Positions 27,747 through 37,516 of a stretch of DNA of 64,000 nt are shown one piece after another (the stretch's first letter is position 1; each line of letters begins with the position of its first letter). The stretch lies in NCBI GenBank assembly GCA_000508305.1, contig CP006977.1, positions 1,768,621 to 1,832,620 of the forward strand, read 5' to 3'. A model generated the notes under the pieces. It had not been told where the DNA came from. It worked only from the letters and a program-made list of their open reading frames with translations, and made no database searches. The position numbers and the translations under genes were made by a program. The DNA is from Sulfolobus acidocaldarius SUSAZ. Its GTDB lineage: Archaea; Thermoproteota; Thermoprotei_A; Sulfolobales; Sulfolobaceae.

Positions 27747-28535
27747 ATGATTCTAAAAAAGGGACGTGCTGAGGCTGAGATCCTAAATAAGGGAGCCTAC
27801 CTTTACTCATTTAAAATTAATGGGAAAGATCTAGTTCTCCAGGGAAATACTGATAGAGTTACAAGAGGTGGTATGGCAGTCCTAATACCCTTTGCTAACA
27901 GGATAAAGGGTGGAGAGTACACATTTGATGGGATTAAGTATGAGTTACCCAAGAACAAAGAAGGAAACGCCATTCATGGACTGGTCTTAGATAAGGAGTT
28001 TTCAGTTATACATAATGAAAGGGACTTCGTGATCCTAAACTATCTCTTAGAGGATAAGGGTTACCCGACAAAGCTGAATTGCCTTGTCCTGTATAAGCTA
28101 TTCGAGAATGGTTTTATGAATAAGATAGTAGTTCAGAATGTTGGAGATAAAAGAGCACCCTTAACAGTGGGAACACATCCATATTTTGTGGTTTCCAGTG
28201 ACTGGGAAATAATTACAAGGGGAGAGGTAAGGAAACTAGAGAGTATTGACAATATACCAACAGGGGAAATAAAACAGGTTAAGCTAAGTCACGGGGAATA
28301 TGATGACTGTTTTATCATCAGAGGAGATATAATTTTGAAATCAACTCATTCAAAACTGAAAATAACTAGGAGGAAAAACCTGAATTACATTCAAATATAT
28401 ACTGGTGTTAAAGGAGCTGTTGCCATTGAGCCCATGAGTGGGGCTCCAGACGCTATCCATAATAAGATGGGTATTAAGGTAATTAAACCAGGGCAAAAAC
28501 ACGAATTCTCATATGAAGTGAGATTTTATCTTTAA
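27747..28535 (+). CDS. Aldose 1-epimerase (galactose mutarotase-like)
   Basis: The 262-residue protein has the galactose mutarotase fold signatures: IPFANRIKGGEYTFDG (R52), NAIHGLVLDKEF (H77), TVGTHPYF (His near residue 145) and the catalytic-glutamate region VAIEPMSGAPDAI (about 232-244). It interconverts alpha and beta anomers of aldoses or a related sugar phosphate. It is slightly shorter than bacterial enzymes but similar to archaeal ones. No sugar catabolic genes are directly adjacent. Confidence 0.86.
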   Translation: MILKKGRAEAEILNKGAYLYSFKINGKDLVLQGNTDRVTRGGMAVLIPFANRIKGGEYTFDGIKYELPKNKEGNAIHGLVLDKEFSVIHNERDFVILNYLLEDKGYPTKLNCLVLYKLFENGFMNKIVVQNVGDKRAPLTVGTHPYFVVSSDWEIITRGEVRKLESIDNIPTGEIKQVKLSHGEYDDCFIIRGDIILKSTHSKLKITRRKNLNYIQIYTGVKGAVAIEPMSGAPDAIHNKMGIKVIKPGQKHEFSYEVRFYL

Positions 28536-28564
28536 TTAGCATATAAATGATAAGTAGTAGTAAA

Positions 28565-28687
28565 CTAGATAACAAATAATGTATATTTCCCTGGTGAAAC
28601 CAAGAGACTAGTTGTGATTTTCCTTATATCGAGCCTTCTCCTCCTGATTAGTTTGGACAAATCTTGAATATACTCCTCTAAGGTCAT
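28565..28687 (-). CDS. Possible small ORF (40 aa)
   Basis: ATG 28687 opens a 40-codon frame, basic in the middle (LSKLIRRRRLDIRKI) and ending in LVSPGKYTLFVI. It lies between two converging genes. The composition looks protein-like but there is no clear promoter or family, so it is only a candidate. Confidence 0.28.
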   Translation of the reverse strand: MTLEEYIQDLSKLIRRRRLDIRKITTSLLVSPGKYTLFVI

Positions 28688-28771
28688 GAATTACACATGG
28701 TTAAAAAGGGATTTACTACACTTAAATGGTCTCCACTAAACATATAGTCTAAAGTGAATAATAACGTAACT

Positions 28772-29539
28772 TCACTCTATGATCTTTCTGAACCTAAGTG
28801 ATGCTATGATGTACATTACTGCATCAAAGAGTATGGCAACTAAAATATCGATGAGAGTCGACGAGAAATTCCCCGTTATCATGAAGCTCCTGCACAGGTT
28901 TACCCCATAAGTCATGGGATTAATTATCGCTACGTACTGTAGAACTTTAGGCATCAACTGTAAAGGATATAATGCGTTACTGGAAAAGAATAATGGAAGA
29001 ATCATAGCTTGTCCAATACCCATAAATCTTTCCCTAGTCTTCATAAACGAAGCAATAATGACTGAAAGTGAAGCAAAACCACTGGATATTACGATAATTA
29101 TAGGAATTGTAGCTATGAAGAAGAGGGGGCTATAAAATCTCACACCTAGAAGTAATGCAATGGGAACTAATATAAGGAGTTGAAATAGTCCTCTAACTCC
29201 TGATGCTAATGATCTCCCTATTATTATTGCGTATCTAGGAGAAGGTGTTGTAATTAGCCTCTTCAAAATCCCCGATTCTCTCTCCCAAACTAAAGTTAAA
29301 CCGTAGAATACCGAGACAAACACTGTGGACTGCATTATTACTCCTGGAGTTATGTAGTCTATATATGGTATTCCAACGAGTATTGCTCTAGTTCTGGCTA
29401 TGATTGTGCCATAGATTATTAACCAAAATATTGGCTGCGCAGCTCTTATGTACAACTCTGTTCTATCATGCATTATCCTTCTTAATTCCAGTTCAAACAT
29501 TGACATTAGATAACGAAAAGAGCTAACTAACATTTTCAC
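28772..29539 (-). CDS. ABC-2 type transporter permease
   Basis: The 255-residue membrane protein has six predicted helices and the ABC-2 permease pattern: a cytoplasmic N-terminus (FELELRRIMHDRTELYIRAA), PIFWLIIYGTII, and the conserved WERESGILKRLITTPSPR loop. It starts inside the last four bases of the upstream ATPase frame (29536-29539), so the two were translationally coupled. Together they resemble a DrrAB-type drug or lipid exporter. The permease is intact but its ATPase gene is frameshifted. Confidence 0.88.
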   Translation of the reverse strand: MKMLVSSFRYLMSMFELELRRIMHDRTELYIRAAQPIFWLIIYGTIIARTRAILVGIPYIDYITPGVIMQSTVFVSVFYGLTLVWERESGILKRLITTPSPRYAIIIGRSLASGVRGLFQLLILVPIALLLGVRFYSPLFFIATIPIIIVISSGFASLSVIIASFMKTRERFMGIGQAMILPLFFSSNALYPLQLMPKVLQYVAIINPMTYGVNLCRSFMITGNFSSTLIDILVAILFDAVMYIIASLRFRKIIE

Positions 29540-30514
29540 CCACCCCTTATTCTACTCCTGGCTTGACGTATTTCCTTAACATCGCCCCTTACACTGATGG
29601 TCTTACCCACATATGCTATAAATACATCGTCTAAAGTTGTTCTCCTTATACCTATTCTTTCAAACTTGATATGAGCATTTTTGAGCTTCTCTAGTACAAG
29701 CGAGAGGAGGCTATCTGCGTTATCTACTGAAATTCTTACCTCTCCGCTAGAGTAGATAATTTCCTTCACACCTTCTAAGCTACTAATCTCCTTCTCTATT
29801 ACGTTAAAATTCGTTTCATCTATTTCGAAATATATTAACCTCTTGATTAATTGATTTCTTCAAATTCTCTGCGGTTCCTACTTTTACAATTTTACCCCTG
29901 TCGATCAAGGCGATTTTGTCTGAGTACTCATCAGCCTCATCCATATAATGGGTGGTAAAGAATATCGTCATCTCGTTCTCCTTCTTGAAGCGCCTTAATT
30001 CGTCCCATACAGTTTTTCTGGTTAAGGGATCAAGACCTATTGTTGGTTCGTCCAGAAATAAGATCTTAGGTTTAGTCAACAATGAGCAGGCTATCTCCAA
30101 TCTCCTTACCATGCCCCCGGAGTAGGTTCTGACTAAGTCATTCTTTACATCATATAATCCCATTTTATCCAAGATTTCTTCAATTCTCTGTTTCCTCTGA
30201 TCTGAAGGTATACCGTATATCTTTGAGTATATTAGTAGGTTTTCATAGCCTGATAAATCAGCCCATACACTAATTTCCTGAGGGACATAACCTATAATTT
30301 TCCTTATTTTATCTCCCTCTTTCGCTACATTATACCCGTTCACATAAGCCTCTCCACTAATGAAAGGAATCTGGGTTGTCAAGATTCTTATTAACGTAGT
30401 TTTACCCGCTCCATTAGGTCCCAATAATGCAAAAGATTTCCCATATTCCACATCAAGGTTTACACCATTTAACGCCTTTACGTTTCCCTTATATATCTTT
30501 GTAAGGTCTCTCAC
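29536..30514 (-). pseudogene. ABC exporter ATPase (DrrA-like), frameshifted
   Basis: The first frame (30514-29816) encodes 232 residues with Walker A GPNGAGKTT, the signature YSGGMVRRLE and Walker B ILFLDEPTIGLDP, ending abnormally in QEVNIFRNR. The family's C-terminal domain continues in another frame: YFEIDETNFNVIEKEI, then the segment to stop at 29536 with IGIRRTTLDDVFIAYVG, the typical DrrA end. One extra base between about 29835 and 29860 explains this; 29536-30514 is 979 bases, one more than a multiple of three. The ATPase core could still fold. A nine-T run just before the GTG start may hide a second slip, since one more T would join an upstream ATG (30543). Confidence 0.8.
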
Positions 30515-30888
30515 ATATATTCCAAAAAAAAATCTGGATTCATGTTAAGATATTGATAAAATTTAGGTTTAAATAGTTATTGAGATCGGTAATAAATTCT
30601 ATTTGCCTCATACTTAAGGTCTTCTAAATAAATTGATTACTTATAGTATTGCAGAAAGGGAGCATTTTTGTAGCACAATCCTATATTAAAGTATATTGTT
30701 AATAAATACCTTCAGTTATTCTGTGTGTCCGTCTTTAAACTTTAATATATAGAATAAGTTCTATCCACAACAATTACTCATACTTGTCTTGAATTGTGGG
30801 GTCTAAGAATGTAATCATAAGAATAATGAAAGACTTATGGAAGTAAAATTCTAAGGACAACTTTACTGTTAAGCCCATCTAATATATC
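30515..30888. other. Intergenic region
   Basis: AT-rich, no gene seen; it holds the presumed promoter of the exporter ATPase. Confidence 0.45.
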
Positions 30889-31518
30889 TTAAATACTGAG
30901 GATTTTGACCGCATTACTTAGTATTTCCTCATCCACAATCTCTGGGAAGGGAACATAAGGATAATGACTTCCAAATATCAATTTTTCTCTAGGAAATGTC
31001 TTAATTACATTCTCTGGAACAGAAGAGATGTCACCGTACACATTATTCAGTTGAAGGAGTTCTCTTGCCTCATTAACATAATTCGGATAGCCCAGACTTA
31101 TCAATACTACTTTTAACCTGAAATTCTTGAGAACTTCAGTTAGTTTAGAGGGATCTCCCTTACCTCTACCTGTGTAGATAAATAGGGGTAAATCGTGGTC
31201 TTCAGTGAACTGATAAACGTCATTAGCTTTATCAAGATCAAAGTCATGATTGATTGGATTTAAGACAATTCCCACTATTCCCTTATCTAGTTGTCTGCCA
31301 AGTTCAACTCTTGCAGGAACTCTGCACTTTAAATTGTATATTCCTAGTTGAAGGTAATCTCTACTTCTATTCCAGAGGTATTGCTGATAGAAACCGTCAA
31401 CACAGCAATTACACGAGTACTTATATGATGGGTTTAAAACGACGTAATCGAAATTGTCTCTAATCTCTTTAGCATTTACGCCGTATATACCGAGATGCTG
31501 ATGTGTATCGATTTTCAT
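30889..31518 (-). CDS. Amidohydrolase-superfamily (TIM-barrel) hydrolase
   Basis: The 209-residue protein begins MKIDTHQHLGIYG, the HxH metal-binding start of amidohydrolases. It has a middle segment VVLISLGYPNY, then VYGDISSVPENVI and LIFGSHYPYVPF, which corresponds to the FGSDxP end of amidohydrolase-2/TatD-like enzymes with the Asp replaced by His (FGSHYP). It is shorter than usual (250-300). A Cys-rich stretch YSCNCCVDGFYQQY is unusual. Likely a metal-dependent hydrolase or decarboxylase; the substrate is unknown. Confidence 0.7.
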   Translation of the reverse strand: MKIDTHQHLGIYGVNAKEIRDNFDYVVLNPSYKYSCNCCVDGFYQQYLWNRSRDYLQLGIYNLKCRVPARVELGRQLDKGIVGIVLNPINHDFDLDKANDVYQFTEDHDLPLFIYTGRGKGDPSKLTEVLKNFRLKVVLISLGYPNYVNEARELLQLNNVYGDISSVPENVIKTFPREKLIFGSHYPYVPFPEIVDEEILSNAVKILSI

Positions 31519-31561
31519 AGTAACTATCTAGTCTAGCCAATAAAAATGGTTTTACGTTAGA

Positions 31562-31604
31562 CTGACTTCCTCCCCGCCTTGAAGGGCGAGGCTTTCCTCA
31601 TTTT
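31562..31604 (-). mobile_element. 43-bp mini hairpin element, copy 5
   Basis: Left spacer AAAATGAGGAAAG after TTAC (31608-31605). The stem differs from copy 1 by two base changes (CCCTTCAAGG core), so the tip of the hairpin pairs less well. The right end AGGAAGTCAG is kept. Confidence 0.7.
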
Positions 31605-31760
31605 GTAACAAATACTTGTAAGGTATCAGAGACTTAGGTCGATTATCCAGATAAATTGGATTAAGGACAAAGATCTTCAGGATGTTTAAACTTTTTAGAC
31701 ATCTTAGAATAAAAAATTATTTAGATTTGATATACTGTGGAATGAAACTAACTAAATTAG

Positions 31761-32672
31761 TCATACCTTAACATTACTCCTTTTTATCGCAATCCTGAGC
31801 GTTAGTAGCAAGACTCCTCCTATCAATGCCATTATGCCCAAAAATAATGCACCAACAGCATAAGTACCGGTAACTTCTTTAAAATATCCAAAAATATAAG
31901 GACCGACAAATCCACCTAGATTTCCAATAGAATTTACCCATCCTACTGCTACAGCCCTAGTTTCACCTGCTAATACAGACTGTGGAACTGGCCAAAATGA
32001 TGGGAACGCAGCATATATTCCTATCGCGGCTATGACCAATGATATAAATAAGGTATCTGGCGATGCGTGACCCAAAAGTAAATAAAATAGTAACCATCCA
32101 ATGAATGCTACTACCATCGGTAAAGAACTATGGAAGAACCTTTCATTAGTTCTGTCTGATTGTCTTCCTACTATTATCATAGATATTGCAGCTATAGTAT
32201 ATAGTATTCCATTAATTATTCCGACTATTAGGTTGGATGTCCCAAATATGCTTTTAATTGTTGATGGCGAGAAGAAGGTTATCCCATAGAGTGATGTAAC
32301 TATTGCAAAGTAAACAAAGGCTAATGTTAATACCCAAGGGTGAAATAAACCTACTCTAATTGACTTTACAAAATTTTGTGGCTTACTCTCTTTCTCTGCC
32401 ATTAGTACAGTTTCTAAATGCTTTTTCTCATGGTCAGGTAACCATTTAGCATCCTTAGGCCAGTCGTCCATTGTAAATAAGACTACAAGCCCCCAAATTA
32501 TTGATGGAATTCCTTCAAGAATAAATAACCATCTCCAACCTGATAATCCGAACCAATCTACACCCAGTAAAAATCCTCCTATGGGTGAAGCAACAGCATT
32601 TGATATGGCTACGGCAGACATAAATAGTCCTACAGCCCTAGCCCTTTCCTCGGATGTAAACCAGTGGGTCAA
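31761..32672 (-). pseudogene. MFS transporter lacking its N-terminal part
   Basis: The 303-residue frame begins at a TTG with LTHWFTSEERARAVGLFMSA, which corresponds to the middle of an anion:cation-symporter-type MFS protein (YWF...ERARA after helix 4). The first four helices, about 120-130 residues, are missing. The frame continues upstream without a start to about 32700 (SLCIIVY), where it runs into the promoter of a LivG remnant on the other strand. The rest, including QSDRTNERFFHSSLP, is intact. This looks like a gene truncated by a rearrangement; a shortened product is possible but unlikely to transport. Confidence 0.75.
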
Positions 32673-32702
32673 GTATACTATAATACAAAGTGAGGTGATT
32701 TT

Positions 32703-33374
32703 TTGCCTTCTCTTGAAGTTAATTCAGTTTTAAAACGTTTTGGTGGTTTGGTCGCACTTAATGAAGTGAGTCTTAAGGTCGAAAATTCAAAAATTACTCT
32801 TCTCATTGGTCCTAACGGTAGCGGGAAATCAACTTTGATTAACGTTATTTCAGGCATATATAAGCCGGACTCTGGAAAAATCGTACTAGATAACATTGAT
32901 ATTACAGGTAAGAAACCCCATGAAATCTTTAAACTTGGTATCGTTAGGACTTTTCAAAATCCTCAAGTATTTCCTAACTTGAGTGTACTTGATAACGTTA
33001 TTTTAGGCAGGAATCCTATACGAAGCGAGTCTGTTTTTAGGTCCATGATAAAGAGTCTTTGGAGGAGGGAGGAGGAAATGTTAGTTGAGGAAGCATTTAA
33101 CATATTAAAATTAGTTAAATTGGATAAAATGTGGGTTAAGCAGGCTAAAGTGTTAAGCTGAGGTCAATTAAAGCTACTTGAGATAGGCAGAGCATTGATG
33201 GCAAACGCCAAGGTTCTTCTGATGGACGAGCCCTTGGCTGGAGTTAACCCTCAATTAGCTAAAAGTCTCCTTAACCTTCTTGCAGATCTAAAGAAGAACA
33301 TGAGTATACTAATGGTGGAACATAGGCTGGACATAGTTTCTGAGTATGCAGATGGTCCTTCTTGCCCTATATGA
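32703..33374 (+). pseudogene. LivG-type ABC ATPase with nonsense codon in the signature motif
   Basis: A TTG start follows GAGGTGA by four bases, and TATACTATAATAC upstream could be a promoter. The first 152 residues contain Walker A GPNGSGKST and the LivG insert TFQNPQVFPNLSVLDNV. At 33159-33161 a TGA replaces one Gly of the LSGGQ signature (VLS-stop-GQLKLLEIGRALM). The same frame then continues with Walker B VLLMDEPLAGVNP and MVEHRLDIVSEYADG before a second stop at 33374. The end of the domain is lost at a junction with a LivM fragment. The family belongs to branched-chain amino acid uptake. Confidence 0.82.
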
Positions 33375-33667
33375 TGCTAGTATTAGGCGGAGCTGGGACT
33401 ACGTTAGGTGCAGTTATCGGTACCCTGGTGTATACAACACTGTGCCATCTAGTGGACATATACAAACAACAGCTAGGATCAATACTTAACTTCGACCCTG
33501 TATGGCTACAATATATTCTGTTTGGACTCTTATTGACTGTCTTGTTAGTTCTAAGACCAGAAGGAATATATCCTGAGAAAAATAGATCGCTGCTCAAACC
33601 AAAGGAATTGAGTAAAGCAGACAAAAAGGAAGAGACAACATCAAGTAGTAATTCAGGGTCATCATAA
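33362..33667 (+). pseudogene. LivM-type permease, C-terminal fragment
   Basis: The 101-residue frame starts PYMMLVLGGAGTTLGAVIGT, the conserved late segment of branched-chain amino acid permeases (LivM), and ends with the last helix and RPEGIYPEK followed by a hydrophilic tail. Everything before that, about two thirds of a permease, is missing. It overlaps the end of the LivG remnant by 13 bases in another frame, so a deletion has joined the 3' part of livG to the 3' part of livM. Confidence 0.72.
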
Positions 33668-33859
33668 TGCATGTGGAGTAAGGGAAGGATTTTTATGTTA
33701 CTTGTTAATGATACTGCCATTCAGAGCATTTTACTCAACATTATATAGTAGTTTTATGCATAATTATCTGAATAAATTATAACGAAATTTTATTGTGTAA
33801 AAATAACTAAATACTAAAGGTTTTAATATTTAAAGTTTTAAATAATATAATGAGAGGGT

Positions 33860-34804
33860 TTGAAGGAAAAATTACTTGAATTCAGAAGTGAAGGAGTGAT
33901 TCATAAGAAGTTCAAGGCGACTTCAGTAGGATATGACTGGAACTCATTCCCCATGAAACTTTATCAAATAGGCAAGAGGCTATTCTGGGATCCGTCAAAG
34001 ATAGATTTCTCAAAAGACAGGGAGGACTGGAAAAAACTAAGTAGAGATGAAAAGAATTACCTTCTGAATATAGTCTCACTCTTCATGGCTGGGGAAGAAG
34101 CAGTGGCAGTTGATATTACTCCCTTAATATCAACCATGATTGATGAGGGAAGGGTCGAAGATGTAATCTATTTAGAACAGTTTGCCTTCGAGGAGGCTAA
34201 ACATGCAGAGGCATTTAGAAGATTTTGCGATTCATTAGAGATAAATGATGACTTGACAATTTTTACCACAGAGTACAATCCGTGGTATCAGAAAATTTTC
34301 TATGAGGAACTACCAAGCGTAATGTGGAAGTTACGAGTCGATCCGTCCCCTGAGAATTTAGCAGTAGCAGTTACAACTTATAACCTTTATGTTGAAGGAG
34401 TAGCTGCTGAAAGTGGGTATAAAACCTTTAAGCATATATTTAATAGCCTAAATTTAATGCCTGGGTTATCAAAGACCGTAAACTTAATTGCAACAGACGA
34501 ATCTAGGCATATAGCTTACGGAACTTATTTGATAACCAGGCTTATAGTGGAGAACGGTGAGAGTATCTACAGAAAAGCAATAGAGCAATTCAACAAACTG
34601 GTTGGGATAGTTCAATCTCTAACTAGACCATTAACTAAATTACCTTTTGGATTGACCCCTGATTTCACCATAGAAAATAGGAAACAACTAGTTAACGCTA
34701 GGCTAATGGTAATTGAGAGAGCCCTAAAGATGACCCCTGAGCAAGTCAAAAACTTTTCGCCAAAAGACTTAGGTGTAATAGAGGAGATTAGGTCTGACAA
34801 ATAA
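33860..34804 (+). CDS. R2-like ligand-binding oxidase (R2lox)
   Basis: The 314-residue ferritin-like protein has all residues known for R2lox: metal ligands E79, E112, H115, E179, E214 and H217, and the Val82/Tyr174 pair that forms the ether crosslink near the Mn/Fe site. The constant offset of 11-12 from the Mycobacterium protein supports this. R2lox proteins bind a long-chain fatty-acid-like ligand and activate oxygen; their substrate is unknown. It starts at TTG 33860 with GAGAGGG just upstream. It sits alone in a region of decayed transporter genes, and a second R2lox begins at 63437. Confidence 0.9.
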   Translation: MKEKLLEFRSEGVIHKKFKATSVGYDWNSFPMKLYQIGKRLFWDPSKIDFSKDREDWKKLSRDEKNYLLNIVSLFMAGEEAVAVDITPLISTMIDEGRVEDVIYLEQFAFEEAKHAEAFRRFCDSLEINDDLTIFTTEYNPWYQKIFYEELPSVMWKLRVDPSPENLAVAVTTYNLYVEGVAAESGYKTFKHIFNSLNLMPGLSKTVNLIATDESRHIAYGTYLITRLIVENGESIYRKAIEQFNKLVGIVQSLTRPLTKLPFGLTPDFTIENRKQLVNARLMVIERALKMTPEQVKNFSPKDLGVIEEIRSDK

Positions 34805-34823
34805 GAAATAATAAAGACTAAGA

Positions 34824-34840
34824 TTTTTTTCCTTTTCTTC
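34824..34840 (+). terminator. T-rich terminator after R2lox
   Basis: A run of seven T followed by CCTTTTCTT about 20 bases after the R2lox stop, typical of archaeal transcript ends. Confidence 0.45.
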
Positions 34841-34867
34841 AGTTAATTTTGATGGAATGTTCTTATA

Positions 34868-36718
34868 TCAATCCTGTTGTACCTGTTCTCTCACTATATT
34901 TTCAATTTCCTCAGTCCTGAAGCCACTGTAAACTGCTAAGTAATGGAATACCAACCCTATTATAACCACTAGTATGGTATCATAAGGGAAAGGTATTATA
35001 GGGGTGTACTGAGTAGTCCAAAATTACCAATGAAACTTATAACATATGTTGCCAGAATCATGCCTATGAACCAAAGACCGCTTTTTATGTACTTTCTGCC
35101 CTTTTCATTAACAGCTAAATATCCGATTAGGCTAGGGATTATTGACATTCCAAGAAATCCTAGGAAATACATTATAAAGCTCCCAATTAAGTTATAAGAG
35201 GAATTCAAAACATTTACGTATGCGAAGTAAGCTAAGAGCATGTTAGATAAGAGTTGAAGTAGTCCTAAAGTTACTCCCAGTGCTCCACTCATATTTAATT
35301 CCTTAACTGCGTAATATATCCAGAATATTGGCACTAGAATGAACAGGGATGTCAGTATGTAAAATATGGTTGTAAAACCTGACAATATCCCACCAGCATT
35401 GCTGACACAGTAGCTATTGACGTGATAATCTTACTTCCCACTAGCCTCACTGGTCTCCTAAGATCGGGAGCAGTTCTTCTCAATGTCTGTAGACCTATGC
35501 CACCCATTACGTAAGTGAAAACTGTAGCTAATGAACTAAAATTCACAAACAAGTACCAACTAGGGAATGGTAGTAAGAACAGTATTCCTACGACGAGCGT
35601 TGCAATGAGAGAGAAGATTGGTATTTTGTACTTATTGAGTCTTAGGAAGAACTCTGGAAAGTACTTATCTGCAGCTATTCCGTAGAAGGTCCTTGTGGTT
35701 GTACCAATATACACTAGACCAGTACCACTGGGAGAAATTACCGCGTCCACAAGTAGAGCATAACCCCAATATACCAATACCGCTAAACCTAGAGCTTTTC
35801 CACTATTCTTTAGTTCGTTATAGAAGGGTCCACTTGCCCATGAGCTAGAAGTAAGAGCAGTCCAGTTACCTGGTGTTGAGATACCTGCTGAGGTCCAGTT
35901 TAATGCTCCAATAAAAGCTATTTGAAGTAGTGTATAAATTATGATGGCTATGGCGAGCGAGAGAACTATTGCCCTTCCAATTTCCCTTTGAGGATTTTTT
36001 GCCTCTCCAGCGTATACTCCACTGGTTGCCTAAATCCTAGATAAGCGTATACTATACCGCTAGCAGGTATTGCATAAAATACATCTATTAAGCCATTTAA
36101 ATTACCAGTTGGTATGAAACCATAGGATGCGAAATTCTTTGAATTAAACGCAAAAAATAGTAATATAAAAGTTACAGTTGGAACTATTAACTTCCATATT
36201 GTTATATCAGTGTTAGTTTTACCGAGTGCTTTTATTCCGAAATAGTTAACAAAAGAGAAGACCACCATTAGGCAAATAGCCAAAAGAATTCCATATACTG
36301 TGAGTACATTCACACCATTAACAGATGTGGTGAGAAAGTTGAGTGGGCTAATTGAGGCTAGATATTCCATAACAGCTTCAGCCTCTATTGAAGGAGTAGT
36401 CACTGCAGATATCAGGTACAATACAGCTAACATATAACCAGCGTAACTTCCATGGCTATAATGAGGATATCTCACAATTCCATCACTTCTTGGAACAGCG
36501 GTGCCTAATTCAGCATAAGCCAGACCAATGAATATTATTAATATACCACCAATTACCTAGGAAAGGACAGCTGAAGGTCCAGCGATAGACACTGCACTTA
36601 ATGCTGAAAATAACCAAGCAGATCCTATAATCCCTTCTAGTGCCAATGATACCAGATCAATTAAGGTTAGCTCTCTTCTAAGTTGTTTATCTGTATTAAG
36701 GGTCTTCTCTTCTACCAT
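34868..36718 (-). pseudogene. APC-family amino acid permease, multiply disrupted
   Basis: From ATG 36718 a permease begins (MVEEKTLNTDKQLRRELTLI) and meets an in-frame TAG at codon 54 (36559-36557). It continues in the same frame to about 36025 (AYLGFRQPVEYT). The family sequence then shifts frame (GEAKNPQREIGRAIVLSLA), shifts again near 35390 (SAMLVG / SGFTTIFYI), and a third time near 35000, ending in FRTEEIENIVREQVQQD at TGA 34870-34868. One nonsense codon and three frameshifts rule out a full product. It is distinct from the intact permease at 22670. Confidence 0.85.
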
Positions 36719-36942
36719 AAGCTCTTAACATGGTAAAAATTTTTTTAAAATTATCTGAAATCAAGTGGTTCAATTCTTATCATAACGTCCTAGAACCGGT
36801 TAAATATTCAATACTGTAGATTTACCTTTTATGACAATATTCAAACACTGAAATTGGAATCTATTCTGTACTATTTCGGTTAACTCAAGAGTGTAGTTTA
36901 AATCTATTTCTTTAAAAAATTTCTACATTCATGTTTCCTCAG

Positions 36943-37293
36943 CTGACCCACTCCCCGCCCTAAAGGGTTCCTTTAGAGCGATTCACAGGTTTATGATTTA
37001 CCGCCTTCACCCTCATCATCTCATAACTAGTGAGTATCACCCACCCCACTCCACACATCCAGCGGTAAACCAAAGGCTAGGTCTTCAGCCACTTTACCCC
37101 TATCCCTCTGGTCAAACCCTCATTCCACCCTCCTTGAGACTCAAGGATATTGTTTTTCAGCATGAGGACACTTAATTGAACTAATATACCCATTTCCATA
37201 GGTTTCCTCACGCACCATTTAACCAAATTTAACATCTTAACGATACTATAAAAACCTCACCCCGCCTTAAAAGACAAGGCTTGCCGATTCTTA
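36943..37293 (-). mobile_element. Remnant of a TnpB-type IS200/IS605 element
   Basis: The right end keeps CCCTTTAGGGCGGGGAG and TGGGTCAG (ending at 36943), as in the element at 3.8 kb. The left end keeps AAGAAT and TTTTAAGGCGGGG (37293 down to about 37258). Only about 350 bases lie between, against about 1475 in the full element. A minus-strand frame ends MRVKAVNHKPVNRSKGTL with its stop in the hairpin loop, the same arrangement as the intact tnpB. This is an internally deleted copy, in the same orientation as the intact one. Confidence 0.7.
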
Positions 37294-37516
37294 GTCACTC
37301 TCTAATTTATCTTATATATGTAAGAATTCAGTAGATTCGTCTTACATACTTGACAGGAAATATTTGTATCTAAAGATATATCGTTATTAATTTAAAAACA
37401 CTAAAATATTCTAACCCTATTAGATAAAGAGTAAAACAATCAATGTATATGTGAGATTAAAACTGTATTGTAAAGTTTTAAAAACATGCAATAAAATATA
37501 AACTTGGTGTATAGTT

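Noticed and set aside
36993-37175. 60-residue plus-strand ORF in the TnpB remnant
   Set aside because: It lies antisense to the tnpB remnant, is His/Pro-rich and has no family; best explained as a shadow of transposon sequence.
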